In this document: one piece after another, positions 1 to 11,725 of the stretch
Layout: every line of letters starts with the position of its first letter
How positions within the stretch are numbered: position 1 is the first letter of the stretch
DNA from: Microbacterium sp.
GTDB lineage: Bacteria; Actinomycetota; Actinomycetes; Actinomycetales; Microbacteriaceae
Length of the DNA stretch: 64,000 bases
Direction: 5' to 3'
NCBI RefSeq assembly: GCF_011620665.1
Contig: NZ_WOYQ01000069.1
Coordinates: forward strand, 49,627-113,626
Notes under the pieces: model-generated
What the model saw: only the letters and a program-made list of their open reading frames with translations
The model's database searches: none
Told to the model about the DNA's origin: nothing
Made by a program: the position numbers and the translations under genes

Positions 1-93
1 GTACACTCACAGAACATCGATGACTTCGTGGACGTCAGCCCACCCCCCGCGTCCGTGGTCAGCGAAGGCACCGCCACAAGCGCCGCCACGTAA
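1..93 (+). CDS. 3' end of an upstream gene (partial; possibly lgt by synteny)
   Basis: Frame 1 is open from base 1 to TAA at 91-93 ([30 protein letters not shown]). Lgt identity is a synteny guess only. Confidence 0.4.
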   Translation, partial: VHSQNIDDFVDVSPPPASVVSEGTATSAAT

Positions 94-145
94 CGCACCT
101 GGGCCGACGTCGTCCCGACTTGACACAAGAGTGAGGACGGTTGCC

Positions 146-3100
146 ATGCAAGCGAGCCCGCGCAGCAGTGCCGACATCGCCGGAGGGGCGTTCCCCGCCA
201 AGCAGGGCATGTACAACCCGGCCTTCGAAAAGGACGCCTGCGGACTGGCGATGGTCGCGACCCTTCGCGGCCATGCGGGTCATGACATCGTTGAGCTGGC
301 GCTGGAGGCCCTCCGCAATCTGGAACACCGCGGAGCGATCGGCTCGGATGCCGGAACCGGTGACGGAGCAGGCATCCTCACGCAGATGCCGGATGCGTTC
401 CTCCGTCGGGTCGTCGATTTCGAACTTCCTCCGGTTGGCGAATACGCAGCCGGGATGGCCTTCCTCCCGCTCGATGAGACTGCGCGCGGCAAGATCAAGG
501 CCGGTGTCGAGGAGATCGCGCTCGCCGAGGGCCTGACGGTTCTCGGCTGGCGCGTCGTGCCGACCGAGCAGCAGCACCTCGGCAAGCTCGCCTACAACGC
601 GCGTCCCGCGTTCGAACAGCTGTTCGTCTCGCGTCCTCCGGTCGGAGACGCCCCCGCCCTCAGCGGGATCGAACTCGACCGGCGGGTGTACCGACTGCGC
701 AAACGTGCGCGCCGCGAACACGACGCGTACTTCGTTTCGCTGTCCGCCCGGACACTGGGCTACAAGGGCATGGTCACGACACTGCAGCTCGAGCCGTTCT
801 ACCCCGATCTTCAGGACGAGCGCTTCGAGAGCGAGCTGGCCGTCGTGCACTCGCGGTACTCGACGAACACGTTCCCGTCATGGCCGCTCGCTCAACCGCT
901 GCGGATGCTGGCGCACAACGGAGAGATCAACACGGTGGGCGGCAACCGCAACTGGATGCGCGCCCGGCAGTCGCAGCTCGAGTCCGAGTTGATCGGCGAC
1001 ATCCACCCCCTGTTGCCGATCTGCACGGTCGGCGCGAGCGACTCGGCCTCGTTCGACGAGGTACTGGAGCTTTTGACCCTCACGGGGCGGAGCCTGCCTC
1101 ACGCGATCATGATGATGGTTCCGGAGGCGTACGAGAAGCAATCGGACATCACCCCCGAGTTGCGCGCGTTCTACGACTATCACTCGATGCAGATGGAGCC
1201 GTGGGACGGTCCGGCCGCGCTCATCTTCACCGACGGCACGCTCGTCGGTGCGACCCTGGACCGCAACGGATTGCGACCGGGACGGTGGACCGAGACCACG
1301 GACGGGCTCGTGGTCATCGGCAGCGAGACCGGGGTGCTCGATTTCGAGCCCGCGCGCATCAAGCGGCGAGGGCGCCTGCGGCCGGGCCGCATGTTCCTCG
1401 TCGACACGGCGCAGCAGCGCATCATCGAGGACCACGAGATCAAGGCGCAACTCGCGGGGCAGGAGCCGTGGCAGGAATGGCTCGATGCCGGCCGGGTGCG
1501 CCTGAAGGATCTTCCCGAACGTGAGCACATCGTGCACCCGATCGCCTCGATCACCCGTCGCCAGCGCACCTTCGGCTACACAGAAGAGGAAGTGCGCATC
1601 CTCCTCACGCCGATGGGGCAGAACGGAGCGGAGCCGCTGGGCGCGATGGGATCCGATGCACCGATTGCGGTGCTCAGTGAGCGTCCACGACTGCTCTTCG
1701 ACTACTTCACGCAGCAGTTCGCGCAGGTCACCAACCCGCCGCTGGACTCGATCCGTGAAGAGGTCGTGACGTCCCTCGCGGTCGGCCTCGGACCTGAGCG
1801 GAATCTCCTGTCGTGGGGTCCGGATCACACGAAGACCATCACGCTGGACTTCCCCGTGATCGACAATGACGAACTCGCCAAGCTCCAGAACATCGACAAG
1901 GCGCTGCCAGACCGTCGCTCGGTGACCGTCCGCGGCCTGTATCACGCCGATCAAGGCCCGCACGCGCTGCAGACCCGCCTCGAGGAGATGTGTGCCGAGG
2001 TGGATGCCGCGATCGAGGACGGTACCGAGTTCATCGTCCTGAGCGACCGCGACTCGAACAAGGATCTCGTCCCGATTCCGTCGCTGCTCATGGTGTCGGC
2101 GGTGCACCACCACCTGATCCGGCAGGAGAACCGGATGAAGGTTGCGCTTGTGGTGGAAGCCGGCGACGTCCGCGAAGTCCACCATGTCGCCACTCTCATC
2201 GGTTACGGCGCATCGGCGGTCAACCCCTATCTCGCGATGGAGACCGTGGAGTATCTCGTGCGCGCCGGATTCATCACCGGAATCTCGCCCGAGAAGGCGG
2301 TGACGAACCTGATCTACGCGCTCGGCAAGGGCGTGCTGAAGATCATGTCGAAGATGGGCATCTCGACCGTTTCGTCGTACGCGGGCGCGCAGGCGTTCGA
2401 AGCGGTGGGTCTGTCAGAGGAGTTCGTCGCCCAGTATTTCACGGGCACCGAGACCAAGCTCGGTGGCATCGGCATCGCCGAGGTCGCATCCGAGAACCAG
2501 GCGCGCCACGCCTACGCGTATCCCGAGGATGGTGCCGCGCGCGCACACGAACGGCTCTGGACTGGCGGAGAGTATCAATGGCGCCGCGACGGTGCGCCGC
2601 ACCTCTTCACACCAGAAACGGTCTTCCGCCTACAGCATTCGACACGCGAGCGTCGCTACGACGTGTTCCGCGAGTATACGAAGCTCGTCGACGATCAGTC
2701 CGCCGAGCTGAAGACGCTCCGCGGAATGTTCGCGCTCCGCACCGGCGCGCGAACCGCCCTGCCGATCGATGAGGTCGAGCCGGTGTCATCGATCGTCAAG
2801 CGTTTCTCGACCGGGGCGATGAGCTATGGCTCCATCTCGAAAGAGGCGCACGAGACGCTCGCGATCGCGATGAACCGGATCGGAGGCAAGTCGAACACCG
2901 GTGAAGGAGGCGAAGACGTCGACCGGCTCCTCGATCCCGAGCGCCGCAGCGCCATCAAGCAGGTGGCCTCTGGGCGCTTCGGTGTCACGAGTATGTACCT
3001 CACGCACGCCGACGACATCCAGATCAAGCTCGCACAGGGCGCCAAGCCCGGGGAGGGCGGCCAGCTCCCGCCCGCGAAGGTCTACCCGTGGATCGCGCGC

Positions 3101-4729
3101 ACCCGCGGTGGCACACCCGGCGTGGGCCTGATCTCACCGCCACCGCACCATGACATCTATTCCATCGAGGATCTCAAACAGTTGATCTTCGACCTCAAAC
3201 ACGCCAATCCGGCGGCTCGTGTCCACGTGAAGCTCGTCAGCCAATCCGGCATCGGCGCCGTCGCAGCAGGGACGGCGAAGGCGCTCGCCGACGTGATCCT
3301 CGTTTCCGGACACGACGGCGGTACGGGCGCGAGCCCGCTCAACTCCCTCAAGCACGCGGGCACCCCGTGGGAACTCGGCCTTGCCGAAACCCAGCAGACA
3401 CTCATGCTCAACGACATGCGGGACCGGGTCGTCGTGCAGGCCGACGGACAGCTCAAGACCGGCCGCGATGTCATCATCGCCGCCCTGCTGGGCGCGGAGG
3501 AGTTCGGCTTCGCCTCAACCGCACTCGTCGTGGAGGGATGCGTGATGATGCGCGTGTGCCACCTCGACACCTGCCCTGTGGGCGTCGCGACGCAGAACCC
3601 GGTGCTGCGCTCGAGGTTCTCCGGAAAGCCGGAGTTCGTCGTCAACTTCATGGAGTTCATCGCCCAGGAAGTGCGAGAGTACCTCGCGGAGCTCGGGTTC
3701 CGCAGCCTCGAGGAAGCGGTCGGTCACAACGAGCTGCTCGACGTGAACCACGCGGTCGAGCATTGGAAGGCCAGCGGGCTGGACCTTTCACCCGTCTTGC
3801 AAGGCCCGGTATTCGCTCCCGAGGCACCACGGCGCAACACCCGGCGCCAGGACCACGAACTCGAGAATCACTTCGACGTGCCGCTGATCGAGCAGGCTCA
3901 GGACGTCATCACCCACGGCGGCCACTTCGAGATCTCACTTCCGATCCGCAACACGGAGCGCGCGGTCGGAACAATGCTCGGGCATCATGTCACGATCGCT
4001 CATGGTGAGAACGGCCTGCCATCCGGCTCGATCGAAGTCAACCTCACGGGGTCGGCCGGCCAGTCCTTCGGAGCTTTTCTGCCCGCCGGGATCACTCTCC
4101 GTCTCGCGGGCGACTCCAACGACTACGTCGGCAAGGGTCTCTCCGGTGGCCGGATCGTGGTCCGTTCGCCCCACGCGGCTGCCTTCGATGCGTCGCAGAA
4201 CGTCATTGCCGGCAACGTCATCGGCTACGGCGCGACACAGGGAAGCATGTTCCTGGGCGGTGTTGTGGGGGAGCGTTTCCTGGTTCGCAACTCCGGCGCG
4301 ACAGCGGTCGTCGAGGGAGTCGGTGACCACGCACTCGAATACATGACGGGAGGGTTGGCCATCATCCTCGGCACGACCGGGCGAAATCTGGGCGCCGGGA
4401 TGTCCGGCGGGACCGCCTACATCTACAAGCTTGACCGAAGCCTCGTCAACCGCGAGGCACTCGCCACGGGTGAGCTCGAACTCCTCGAACTCGGCTCGGG
4501 CGATGTCGAGATGCTCCGCGATCTGCTCGAGCAGCATGTCGCCGAGACCGGATCGGCGCTGGCTGCGCGGATCCTGGACGATTTCGAGGCCGAGACCGCG
4601 AACTTCGTCCGTGTCCTGCCGCGAGACTACGCCGCGGTGTTGCAGACCCGTCAGGATGCGGTCGCCGAGGGGCTCGACCCCGACGGTGATGTCGTCTGGA
4701 CCCGCATTATGGAGGTGACCGGTGGCTGA
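146..4729 (+). CDS. gltB: Glutamate synthase (NADPH) large subunit
   Basis: Full-length GltB-like protein; [23 protein letters not shown]-terminal amidotransferase Cys region, FMN/Fe-S region [15 protein letters not shown]. Start taken as ATG at 146 rather than ORF start at 20. Confidence 0.96.
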   Translation: MQASPRSSADIAGGAFPAKQGMYNPAFEKDACGLAMVATLRGHAGHDIVELALEALRNLEHRGAIGSDAGTGDGAGILTQMPDAFLRRVVDFELPPVGEYAAGMAFLPLDETARGKIKAGVEEIALAEGLTVLGWRVVPTEQQHLGKLAYNARPAFEQLFVSRPPVGDAPALSGIELDRRVYRLRKRARREHDAYFVSLSARTLGYKGMVTTLQLEPFYPDLQDERFESELAVVHSRYSTNTFPSWPLAQPLRMLAHNGEINTVGGNRNWMRARQSQLESELIGDIHPLLPICTVGASDSASFDEVLELLTLTGRSLPHAIMMMVPEAYEKQSDITPELRAFYDYHSMQMEPWDGPAALIFTDGTLVGATLDRNGLRPGRWTETTDGLVVIGSETGVLDFEPARIKRRGRLRPGRMFLVDTAQQRIIEDHEIKAQLAGQEPWQEWLDAGRVRLKDLPEREHIVHPIASITRRQRTFGYTEEEVRILLTPMGQNGAEPLGAMGSDAPIAVLSERPRLLFDYFTQQFAQVTNPPLDSIREEVVTSLAVGLGPERNLLSWGPDHTKTITLDFPVIDNDELAKLQNIDKALPDRRSVTVRGLYHADQGPHALQTRLEEMCAEVDAAIEDGTEFIVLSDRDSNKDLVPIPSLLMVSAVHHHLIRQENRMKVALVVEAGDVREVHHVATLIGYGASAVNPYLAMETVEYLVRAGFITGISPEKAVTNLIYALGKGVLKIMSKMGISTVSSYAGAQAFEAVGLSEEFVAQYFTGTETKLGGIGIAEVASENQARHAYAYPEDGAARAHERLWTGGEYQWRRDGAPHLFTPETVFRLQHSTRERRYDVFREYTKLVDDQSAELKTLRGMFALRTGARTALPIDEVEPVSSIVKRFSTGAMSYGSISKEAHETLAIAMNRIGGKSNTGEGGEDVDRLLDPERRSAIKQVASGRFGVTSMYLTHADDIQIKLAQGAKPGEGGQLPPAKVYPWIARTRGGTPGVGLISPPPHHDIYSIEDLKQLIFDLKHANPAARVHVKLVSQSGIGAVAAGTAKALADVILVSGHDGGTGASPLNSLKHAGTPWELGLAETQQTLMLNDMRDRVVVQADGQLKTGRDVIIAALLGAEEFGFASTALVVEGCVMMRVCHLDTCPVGVATQNPVLRSRFSGKPEFVVNFMEFIAQEVREYLAELGFRSLEEAVGHNELLDVNHAVEHWKASGLDLSPVLQGPVFAPEAPRRNTRRQDHELENHFDVPLIEQAQDVITHGGHFEISLPIRNTERAVGTMLGHHVTIAHGENGLPSGSIEVNLTGSAGQSFGAFLPAGITLRLAGDSNDYVGKGLSGGRIVVRSPHAAAFDASQNVIAGNVIGYGATQGSMFLGGVVGERFLVRNSGATAVVEGVGDHALEYMTGGLAIILGTTGRNLGAGMSGGTAYIYKLDRSLVNREALATGELELLELGSGDVEMLRDLLEQHVAETGSALAARILDDFEAETANFVRVLPRDYAAVLQTRQDAVAEGLDPDGDVVWTRIMEVTGG

Positions 4730-6188
4730 CCCCAAGGGATTTCTGAAAGTCACTCAGCGCGAGCTTCCCGCGCGCCGGCCCGTTCCGGTGCGCATCATGG
4801 ACTGGAAAGAAGTGTACGAGCCGGGCGACAGTGCGGTTCTGCGTCGCCAGGCCGGGCGTTGTATGGACTGTGGAATCCCGTTCTGCCACAGGGGCTGCCC
4901 ACTGGGCAATCTGATCCCGGAATGGAACGACCTCATCTGGCGGGGCGAGGGCCGCGCGGCGATCGAGCGCCTGCACGCGACGAACAACTTCCCCGAGTTC
5001 ACCGGACGCTTGTGCCCGGCCCCCTGCGAGAGTTCGTGCGTGCTGGGTATCAATCAGCCCGCAGTGACGATCAAGCAGATCGAGGTGTCGACGATCGACG
5101 AGGCGTTCGCGCACGGCTGGGTCGAGCCCGAACCGCCCGGGCGTCTCACGGGCAAGACCGTCGCGGTGGTCGGCTCGGGCCCGGCGGGGCTCGCTGCCGC
5201 ACAGCAACTCACTCGAGCGGGGCACACGGTCGCCGTGTACGAGCGCGATGATCGCATCGGCGGCCTCCTGAGGTACGGGATCCCCGACTTCAAGATGGAG
5301 AAGCGCCACATCGATTCGCGCCTGCGCCAGATGCAGGACGAGGGCACTCGATTTCGCGCTGGGGTGGAGATCGGGGTCGACATCGCCTGGGGCGATCTGC
5401 GGACACGCTACGACGCCGTCGTGATCGCGACCGGGTCGACGCTTCCGCGGGATCTCGCGATCCCGGGTCGCGACCTCGCCGGGGTCCACTTCGCGATGGA
5501 GTTCCTGGTCGAATCGAACAAGGCGGTCGCCGGCGATCAGGTGCCGCACCAGATCCACGCCGAAGGCAAGCACGTGGTCGTGATCGGCGGCGGCGACACC
5601 GGTGCGGACTGCATCGGCACCGCGCACCGTCACGGCGCGCTCAGCGTCACGAACCTCGCGATCGGCACGCAGCCGCCCGACGAGCGCCCACCGCACCAGC
5701 CCTGGCCGATGGACCCGCACGTCTTCGAGATCTCGTCCGCGCACGAAGAGGGAGGCAAGCGCACCTACCTCGCCTCGACGGTCGAGTTCCTCTCCAACGA
5801 CGCCGGCGAAGTACGCGCCGTTCGCGTAGCCGAGACGGAGTTCATCGACGGGCGCCGCGTTCCGAAGAGCGGCACCGAGCACGAGATCCCCGCGGACCTG
5901 GTCTTGATCGCAATGGGTTTCACCGGCCCCGAGCGCGCCGGCCTGGAGGATCAGCTCGGCACCGTGTTCAACGGCCGCGGCAACGTGGATCGTGGCGACG
6001 ACTACCAGTCGGCGGCATCCGGCGTCTTCGTCGCGGGGGACGCCGGCCGTGGTCAATCCTTGATCGTCTGGGCGATCGCGGAGGGCCGCGCGGCCGCCGC
6101 AGCCGTCGACGAGTACCTGATGGGACGCACCACCCTGCCCTCGCCGGTCACTCCGCGCGACATGGCCATCGGCGTGCTCCCCGCGTAG
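4722..6188 (+). CDS. gltD: Glutamate synthase small subunit
   Basis: [22 protein letters not shown] and [11 protein letters not shown] motifs; overlaps gltB by 8 bp. Confidence 0.96.
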   Translation: MADPKGFLKVTQRELPARRPVPVRIMDWKEVYEPGDSAVLRRQAGRCMDCGIPFCHRGCPLGNLIPEWNDLIWRGEGRAAIERLHATNNFPEFTGRLCPAPCESSCVLGINQPAVTIKQIEVSTIDEAFAHGWVEPEPPGRLTGKTVAVVGSGPAGLAAAQQLTRAGHTVAVYERDDRIGGLLRYGIPDFKMEKRHIDSRLRQMQDEGTRFRAGVEIGVDIAWGDLRTRYDAVVIATGSTLPRDLAIPGRDLAGVHFAMEFLVESNKAVAGDQVPHQIHAEGKHVVVIGGGDTGADCIGTAHRHGALSVTNLAIGTQPPDERPPHQPWPMDPHVFEISSAHEEGGKRTYLASTVEFLSNDAGEVRAVRVAETEFIDGRRVPKSGTEHEIPADLVLIAMGFTGPERAGLEDQLGTVFNGRGNVDRGDDYQSAASGVFVAGDAGRGQSLIVWAIAEGRAAAAAVDEYLMGRTTLPSPVTPRDMAIGVLPA

Positions 6189-6239
6189 GCTCGCACCATC
6201 CCCGAGACACTCTAAGAACGACCGATCGGAGTCAGTGAA

Positions 6240-7688
6240 GTGAGACGCGCGAAGATCGTCGCCACTCTGGGACCCGCCACCTCCACATACGAGATGGTTC
6301 GCGCCATCGTCGATGCGGGCGTCGACGTGGCGCGATTCAATCTGAGTCACGGCGACTACGCCGAGCACGATGCCCGCTGGGCCAACGTGCGCAAGGCCGC
6401 AGACGACGCGGGGCGTGCCATCGCCATCCTCGTCGACCTGCAGGGCCCCAAGATCCGCCTCGGCAAGTTCGCCGATGGGCCGCACGATCTCGCCGTCGAT
6501 GATGTCTTCCGGATCACGACCGATGACATCGCCGGCACGAAGGAGATCGTCTCGACGACCTTCAAAGGTCTTCCGGGCGACGTCTCGCCCGGTGACCAGT
6601 TGCTGATCGACGACGGCAAGGTGCGCGTCGAGGTCACTGCCGTAGACGGCACCGTGGTCACGACGAAGGTTCTCGTCGCAGGCGCTGTCTCGAACAACAA
6701 GGGGATCAACCTGCCCGGAGTCGCGGTGAGCGTCCCGGCGCTCTCGGAGAAGGACGAGTCCGATCTGCGCTGGGGTCTCCGACGAGGCTGCGACCTCGTT
6801 GCGCTGTCGTTCGTCCGCGACGCCGCCGACGTCACCCGTGTCCACGAGATCATGACGGAGGAGGGTCGCAGGGTTCCCGTCATCGCAAAGATCGAGAAGC
6901 CGCAGGCGGTGGACAACCTCGAAGAGATCATCGACGCCTTCGACGGCATCATGGTCGCCCGCGGTGACCTGGGTGTGGAACTTCCGCTGGAAGCCGTACC
7001 CATCGTCCAGAAGCGCGCGGTCGACCTCTGCCGTCGCATGGCCAAGCCGGTGATCGTTGCGACCCAGATGCTCGAGACGATGATCGAGAATCCGGTGCCT
7101 ACCCGCGCCGAGACCAGCGACGTCGCCAACGCCGTTCTGGACGGTGCGGACGCGGTCATGCTCTCGGGCGAGACCAGCGTCGGCAGGTACCCGGTCGTCG
7201 TCGTCGAAACCATGGCCCGCATCATCGCATCGACAGAAGAGCACGGCATGGACCGCATCCACCCGTTGACCGCGCGGCCCCGCACACAGGGTGGCATCAT
7301 CACGCTTGCGGCCAACGAGGTGGCCGAATTCGTCGAGGCGAAGTTCATCTGCATCTTCACAGAGTCCGGCGACACGGCACGACGCATGTCTCGTCTGCGT
7401 CCCAGCATCCCCATGATGGCGTTCGCGACCGACCCAGCGATCCGCCGGCGCATGGCCCTCACCTGGGGTGTGCAATCCACACTCGTCGATCACGTCGCGC
7501 ACACCGACCTGATGTTCCTTCAGGTGGACGACTTCTTCCTGAAGGGCGGCCTTGCTGCCGAGGGAGACAAGGTCGTCGTGATCTCCGGATCCCCTCCCGG
7601 CATCGAGGGCACGACCAACGACATCCGAATCCACCGGATCGGCGATGCCGTCCACGGCAAGGCGCCGATCTACAAAGCGGAACAGTAG
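6240..7688 (+). CDS. pyk: Pyruvate kinase
   Basis: MRRAKIVATLGPATS, MVARGDLGVELPLEAVP, MLETMIENPVPTRAETSDVANAVLDGADAVMLSGETSVGRYP. Confidence 0.97.
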   Translation: MRRAKIVATLGPATSTYEMVRAIVDAGVDVARFNLSHGDYAEHDARWANVRKAADDAGRAIAILVDLQGPKIRLGKFADGPHDLAVDDVFRITTDDIAGTKEIVSTTFKGLPGDVSPGDQLLIDDGKVRVEVTAVDGTVVTTKVLVAGAVSNNKGINLPGVAVSVPALSEKDESDLRWGLRRGCDLVALSFVRDAADVTRVHEIMTEEGRRVPVIAKIEKPQAVDNLEEIIDAFDGIMVARGDLGVELPLEAVPIVQKRAVDLCRRMAKPVIVATQMLETMIENPVPTRAETSDVANAVLDGADAVMLSGETSVGRYPVVVVETMARIIASTEEHGMDRIHPLTARPRTQGGIITLAANEVAEFVEAKFICIFTESGDTARRMSRLRPSIPMMAFATDPAIRRRMALTWGVQSTLVDHVAHTDLMFLQVDDFFLKGGLAAEGDKVVVISGSPPGIEGTTNDIRIHRIGDAVHGKAPIYKAEQ

Positions 7689-7701
7689 CGCGACCGTGCC
7701 C

Positions 7702-7740
7702 AGACGGGGGGATGACAGGAGCCCCGGCATCCCCCGTCTT
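7702..7740 (+). terminator. Hairpin downstream of pyk
   Basis: Inverted repeat agacgggggg-atg ... cat-cccccgtctt just after the pyk stop. Confidence 0.65.
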
Positions 7741-7745
7741 GCTCG

Positions 7746-7828
7746 TACCGGTGGTGGGAGTCGAACCCACACGACCTTGCGGTCAACCGAGTTTGAGTCG
7801 GTCGCGTCTGCCATTCCGCCACACCGGC
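7746..7828 (-). tRNA. tRNA-Leu (CAA anticodon)
   Basis: Reverse complement gccggtgtggcggaatggcagacgcgaccgactCAAactcggttgaccgcaaggtcgtgtgggttcgactcccaccaccggta folds as a class II tRNA; long variable arm, TPsiC ggttcgactcc. Confidence 0.95.
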
Positions 7829-7862
7829 GTGTGCCTGATCGACGATACCGTAGGATTCAGTG

Positions 7863-8483
7863 ATGACTGAGCAGGAGCGGAACGCAGCACCCACGGCATC
7901 GGCCCCGCGGCGCGTCGTCGTCGCCGAGGACGAGTCGCTGATCCGGTTGGACATCGTCGAGATCCTCCGCGACAACGGGTTCGACGTCGTCGGCGAAGCG
8001 GGGGATGGCGAGACGGCCGTGCAGCTGGCAACAGAACTTCGCCCGGATCTCGTGATCATGGACGTGAAAATGCCTGTGCTCGACGGCATCAGCGCCGCCG
8101 AGAAGCTCTCGAAGAACCACGTCGCCCCGGTGGTCCTGCTGACCGCATTCAGCCAGAAGGAGCTCGTCGAGCGGGCGAGCGATGCCGGTGCCCTGGCCTA
8201 CGTCGTCAAGCCCTTCACGCCGAATGACCTCCTGCCGGCCATCGAGATCGCGCTGGCCCGCTACGAGCAGATCATCACGCTCGAGGCCGAGGTGGCCGAC
8301 ATGGTCGAGCGCTTCGAGACGCGCAAGCTCGTTGACCGGGCCAAGGGACTGCTCAACGAGAAGATGGGTCTCACTGAACCCGAAGCGTTTCGGTGGATCC
8401 AGAAGGCGTCGATGGACCGCCGCCTGACGATGCAGGATGTCGCGAAGGCGATCATCGAGCAGCTCTCCGCGAAGAAAGCCTGA
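7863..8483 (+). CDS. ANTAR-domain response regulator (PdtaR/AmiR-NasR type)
   Basis: Receiver domain VVVAEDESLIRLDIVEILRDNGFDVVGEAGDG..DLVIMDVKMPVLDG..VVKPF; C-terminal ANTAR helix region LVDRAKGLLNEKMGLTEPEAFRWIQKASMDRRLTMQDVA. Confidence 0.92.
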   Translation: MTEQERNAAPTASAPRRVVVAEDESLIRLDIVEILRDNGFDVVGEAGDGETAVQLATELRPDLVIMDVKMPVLDGISAAEKLSKNHVAPVVLLTAFSQKELVERASDAGALAYVVKPFTPNDLLPAIEIALARYEQIITLEAEVADMVERFETRKLVDRAKGLLNEKMGLTEPEAFRWIQKASMDRRLTMQDVAKAIIEQLSAKKA

Positions 8484-8494
8484 CTCGACTCAAG

Positions 8495-8935
8495 TCAGGC
8501 CGTGGACGGATCCTTGATCATGTTCGTGATGCGGATCGTAGAGCAGCGGCGGCCCTGATCGTCCGAGACGACGATCTCGTGGACCGTGATGCTGCGCCCC
8601 AGGTGCACCGGAATGCAGACACCGGTGACGACGCCGCTCTTGGCCGATCGCGTGTGCGTGGCGTTGATGTCCACGCCGACGGCGAGGCGTCCGGGACCCG
8701 CGTGCAGGTTCGCCGCCATGGATCCGAGTGTTTCACCGAGCACGACGTATGCACCCCCGTGCATGAGCCCGACGTACTGTGTGTTGCCCTCCACGGGCAT
8801 GGTGGCCACGGACCGCTCTACGGTGAACTCGGTGAACTCGATCCCCATCTTGTCGGCGAGGGCGCTCTTCCCGCGTTGCGCTACCCTCGGCGCACCGTTG
8901 TTCGCGGTCTCGGAGGAAGTGGACTCAGCGGTCAT
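8495..8935 (-). CDS. Hotdog-fold thioesterase (PaaI family)
   Basis: MGIEFTEF..TMPVEGNTQYVGLMHGGAYVVLGETLGSMAA..DINATHTRSAKSGVVTG typical of PaaI-type thioesterases; start taken at MTAEST. Confidence 0.85.
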   Translation of the reverse strand: MTAESTSSETANNGAPRVAQRGKSALADKMGIEFTEFTVERSVATMPVEGNTQYVGLMHGGAYVVLGETLGSMAANLHAGPGRLAVGVDINATHTRSAKSGVVTGVCIPVHLGRSITVHEIVVSDDQGRRCSTIRITNMIKDPSTA

Positions 8936-8987
8936 CGGTCGTCCTCGGGCTTTCTGTGGAGGCAGTTTCGGTGTCGGCACCCGCGTC

Positions 8988-9000
8988 TAGAGTTGCAGGG
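8988..9000 (+). promoter_or_regulatory. Candidate leaderless -10 of polA
   Basis: TAGAGT-N6-GTG(start). Confidence 0.6.
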
Positions 9001-11639
9001 TGACGGACCCCGGAAAGCCTACCCTCCTCGTCGTCGACGGACACTCGCTGGCGTACCGCGCCTTCTTCGCGCTTCCAGTCGACAACTTCACGACCAAAGA
9101 AGGCCAGCACACCAACGGGATCTACGGGTTCCTTTCGATGTTCGTCAACCTCCTCAAGGCCGAGAAGCCGACCCACCTCGCGGTCGCCTTCGATACCTCG
9201 CGGCATTCCTTCCGCACCGACGTCTACACCGAGTACAAGGCGAACCGGGTCACGTCTCCGCCCGAGTTCACGGGCCAGATCCCGCTCCTCCAGGAGTGCC
9301 TGCAGGCGATGAACGTCACGGTTCTCACCAAAGAGGGTGTTGAAGCCGACGACATCCTCGCGACCCTCGCGGCCCAGGGCGCCGAGCAGGGCTTCGACGT
9401 ATTGGTGTGCTCGGGCGACCGTGACACGATCCAGCTCGTCACAGATGACGTCACCCTTCTCTATCCGAGCGTACAGGGGGTTTCTCAGCTCAAGCGTTAC
9501 ACGCCCGACACAGTCATCGAGAAGTACGGTCTGCCACCGGCCAACTATCCCGACATCGCCGCGCTGGTCGGCGAGACGAGCGACAATCTGCCCGGAGTTC
9601 CCAAAGTGGGGGAGAAGACCGCCGTCAAGTGGCTGACGCAGTGGGGCACGCTCGACGCGCTGATCGCGAATGCCGACAAGGTCCCCGGCGTCGTAGGGAA
9701 CAATCTCCGCGACCATCTCGAGGACGTCCGTCGCAACCGATCGCTGAACGCGCTGCTGCGCGATGTCGAGTTGCCCGCCGGGCCGGCTGACCTCGCGATG
9801 CAGCCCATCGACACCCAGGCCGTGCGCGATGTGTTCGCTCGGCTCGAGTTCAAGACACTGCTTCCGCGAGTTCTCGACGCGATCGGGACCGGACCAGACG
9901 CAGCTGCTCCCTCAGGGCCGCCCACCGTCGATGCGCCGAGCCCGGTCGAGCTCGAGGGGCCCGCGCTGGGTGTATGGGTCGCCGGCCATCCGGGCGAGAT
10001 CGCGCTCACCGTGACCATCATCGGCGGACTGCCGGCGCGCATCGGCCTTGCCAGTGCAGACGCCGCCGCCGAAGTGGCCTGGTCGGAACCCATCGCGTCC
10101 GATTTGGCGGAGTGGCTCGCCGGCCCGGCGCCGAAAGTGCTGGCCGATGCGAAACCGCAGGTCAAGGCGCTCCGGCGCGGCGGGGTACGCCTCGGTGGAT
10201 TGGTGTTCGATCCGGTGCTCGCCGGCTGGCTCCTGCGCCCGAGCTTCCCCGACAAGGGTCTGGCCGACCTCGTCGACCGATATCTGGACGAGAAGCTCCC
10301 CGAAGCCGATCCCACTCAGCTGGTCCCCGAGACCGAGGGAGCGACAGCGGGGCAGCTGTCCTGGTACACCCTGCGCGTTGCCGCCGCGATGCGGGCCGAG
10401 CTGCCGGCGACCCTCGCGACCGTGCTCACCGACATCGAACTGCCCACCCTCGACACCCTCGCCGACATGGAGCTGGCCGGAGTCGCCGTCTCGCACGTGA
10501 AGCTGTCGACGTTCTCCGTCGAACTCGGTGCACGATCGGAGCTGATCGCCCAGCAGGCCTTCGCCGAGATCGGGCGGGAGGTCAACCTCGGCTCGCCCAA
10601 GCAGCTCCAGGAGGTGCTCTTCGAGCAACTCGAACTGCCCAAGACACGCAAGACGAAGACCGGCTATTCCACGGATGCCGCGGTCCTCGCCGACCTGCAG
10701 GAATCGCACCCGCATCCGTTCCTGAACCTGCTGCTCGAGCATCGCGAGGCGACCAAGCTTCGACAGATCATCGAGTCGCTCGACGCGGCAATAGGCAGCG
10801 ACGCGCGAGTGCACACCACCTACGTGCAGACCGGCAGCCAGACCGGTCGACTGTCGAGCACCGATCCGAATCTGCAGAACATCCCCATCCGCAATGAGGA
10901 GTCTCACCGCATCCGTGCCGCCTTCGAGGTCGGCGCCGGCTTCGAAACCCTGCTGACGGCGGACTACTCGCAGATCGAGATGCGCATCATGGCACACCTG
11001 TCGGCCGACCCCGGGCTCGTCGAAGCATTCCGGTCGGGTGAGGACCTTCACCGCTTCGTCGGTGCTCGTGTCTTCGGTGTCGATCCGGCCGATGTGACGC
11101 CGGCGATGCGCACGAAGGTCAAGGCCATGTCCTACGGGCTGGTCTACGGCCTGAGCGCATTCGGCCTGTCGAAGCAACTCCGCATCGACCAATCCGAGGC
11201 CAAGCTGCTCATGACGGAGTACTTCGCCCGTTTCGGCGCGGTGCGTGACTATCTGCGTTCGTCTGTCGAGCAAGCCCGCATCGACGGCTACACCGAGACG
11301 ATCTTCGGTCGCCGCCGTCCGTTCCCCGATCTCGCCAGTCCCAACCGGGTTCTCCGCGAGAACGCCGAACGCGCGGCACTGAACGCGCCGATCCAGGGCA
11401 GCGCGGCCGACATCATGAAGATCGCGCTCTTCCGCATCCACGACGAGATGCGAGCGGAAGGCCTGGCCTCCCGCGTGCTCCTGCAGATCCATGATGAGCT
11501 CCTGGTGGAGGTGGCACCGGGGGAGTGGGACGAGGTCGAGCGCATCGTCCGCGATCGCATGGGCGACGCCGCCGAGCTGTCGGTTCCGCTGGATGTCCAG
11601 ATCGGTCGGGGCCCGAACTGGGACGTCGCGGGGCACTGA
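9000..11639 (+). CDS. polA: DNA polymerase I
   Basis: 5'-3' exonuclease N-terminus (LLVVDGHSLAYRAFFA), polymerase motifs DYSQIEMRIMAHLS and QIHDELLVEV; GTG start at 9000. Confidence 0.97.
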   Translation: MTDPGKPTLLVVDGHSLAYRAFFALPVDNFTTKEGQHTNGIYGFLSMFVNLLKAEKPTHLAVAFDTSRHSFRTDVYTEYKANRVTSPPEFTGQIPLLQECLQAMNVTVLTKEGVEADDILATLAAQGAEQGFDVLVCSGDRDTIQLVTDDVTLLYPSVQGVSQLKRYTPDTVIEKYGLPPANYPDIAALVGETSDNLPGVPKVGEKTAVKWLTQWGTLDALIANADKVPGVVGNNLRDHLEDVRRNRSLNALLRDVELPAGPADLAMQPIDTQAVRDVFARLEFKTLLPRVLDAIGTGPDAAAPSGPPTVDAPSPVELEGPALGVWVAGHPGEIALTVTIIGGLPARIGLASADAAAEVAWSEPIASDLAEWLAGPAPKVLADAKPQVKALRRGGVRLGGLVFDPVLAGWLLRPSFPDKGLADLVDRYLDEKLPEADPTQLVPETEGATAGQLSWYTLRVAAAMRAELPATLATVLTDIELPTLDTLADMELAGVAVSHVKLSTFSVELGARSELIAQQAFAEIGREVNLGSPKQLQEVLFEQLELPKTRKTKTGYSTDAAVLADLQESHPHPFLNLLLEHREATKLRQIIESLDAAIGSDARVHTTYVQTGSQTGRLSSTDPNLQNIPIRNEESHRIRAAFEVGAGFETLLTADYSQIEMRIMAHLSADPGLVEAFRSGEDLHRFVGARVFGVDPADVTPAMRTKVKAMSYGLVYGLSAFGLSKQLRIDQSEAKLLMTEYFARFGAVRDYLRSSVEQARIDGYTETIFGRRRPFPDLASPNRVLRENAERAALNAPIQGSAADIMKIALFRIHDEMRAEGLASRVLLQIHDELLVEVAPGEWDEVERIVRDRMGDAAELSVPLDVQIGRGPNWDVAGH

Positions 11640-11725
11640 CCCCGCGGCGGCGCAGCCGCGTCGGCATCCGCCTGCATCGCACCCGACCGCGACCAGGTGT
11701 CACTCCCGCGCGCTCCCATTGCGCG

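Noticed and set aside
20-145. N-terminal extension of gltB
   Set aside because: Conserved GltB sequence begins near [13 protein letters not shown]; the extension overlaps the end of an upstream frame. ATG at 146 preferred.
4707-7814. 1035-aa minus-strand ORF opposite gltD/pyk
   Set aside because: Antisense open frame typical of high-GC DNA; low-complexity R/D/H-rich translation, while the opposite strand encodes clear GltD and Pyk.
9912-11636. 574-aa minus-strand ORF opposite polA
   Set aside because: Shadow ORF of polA; no recognisable domain.
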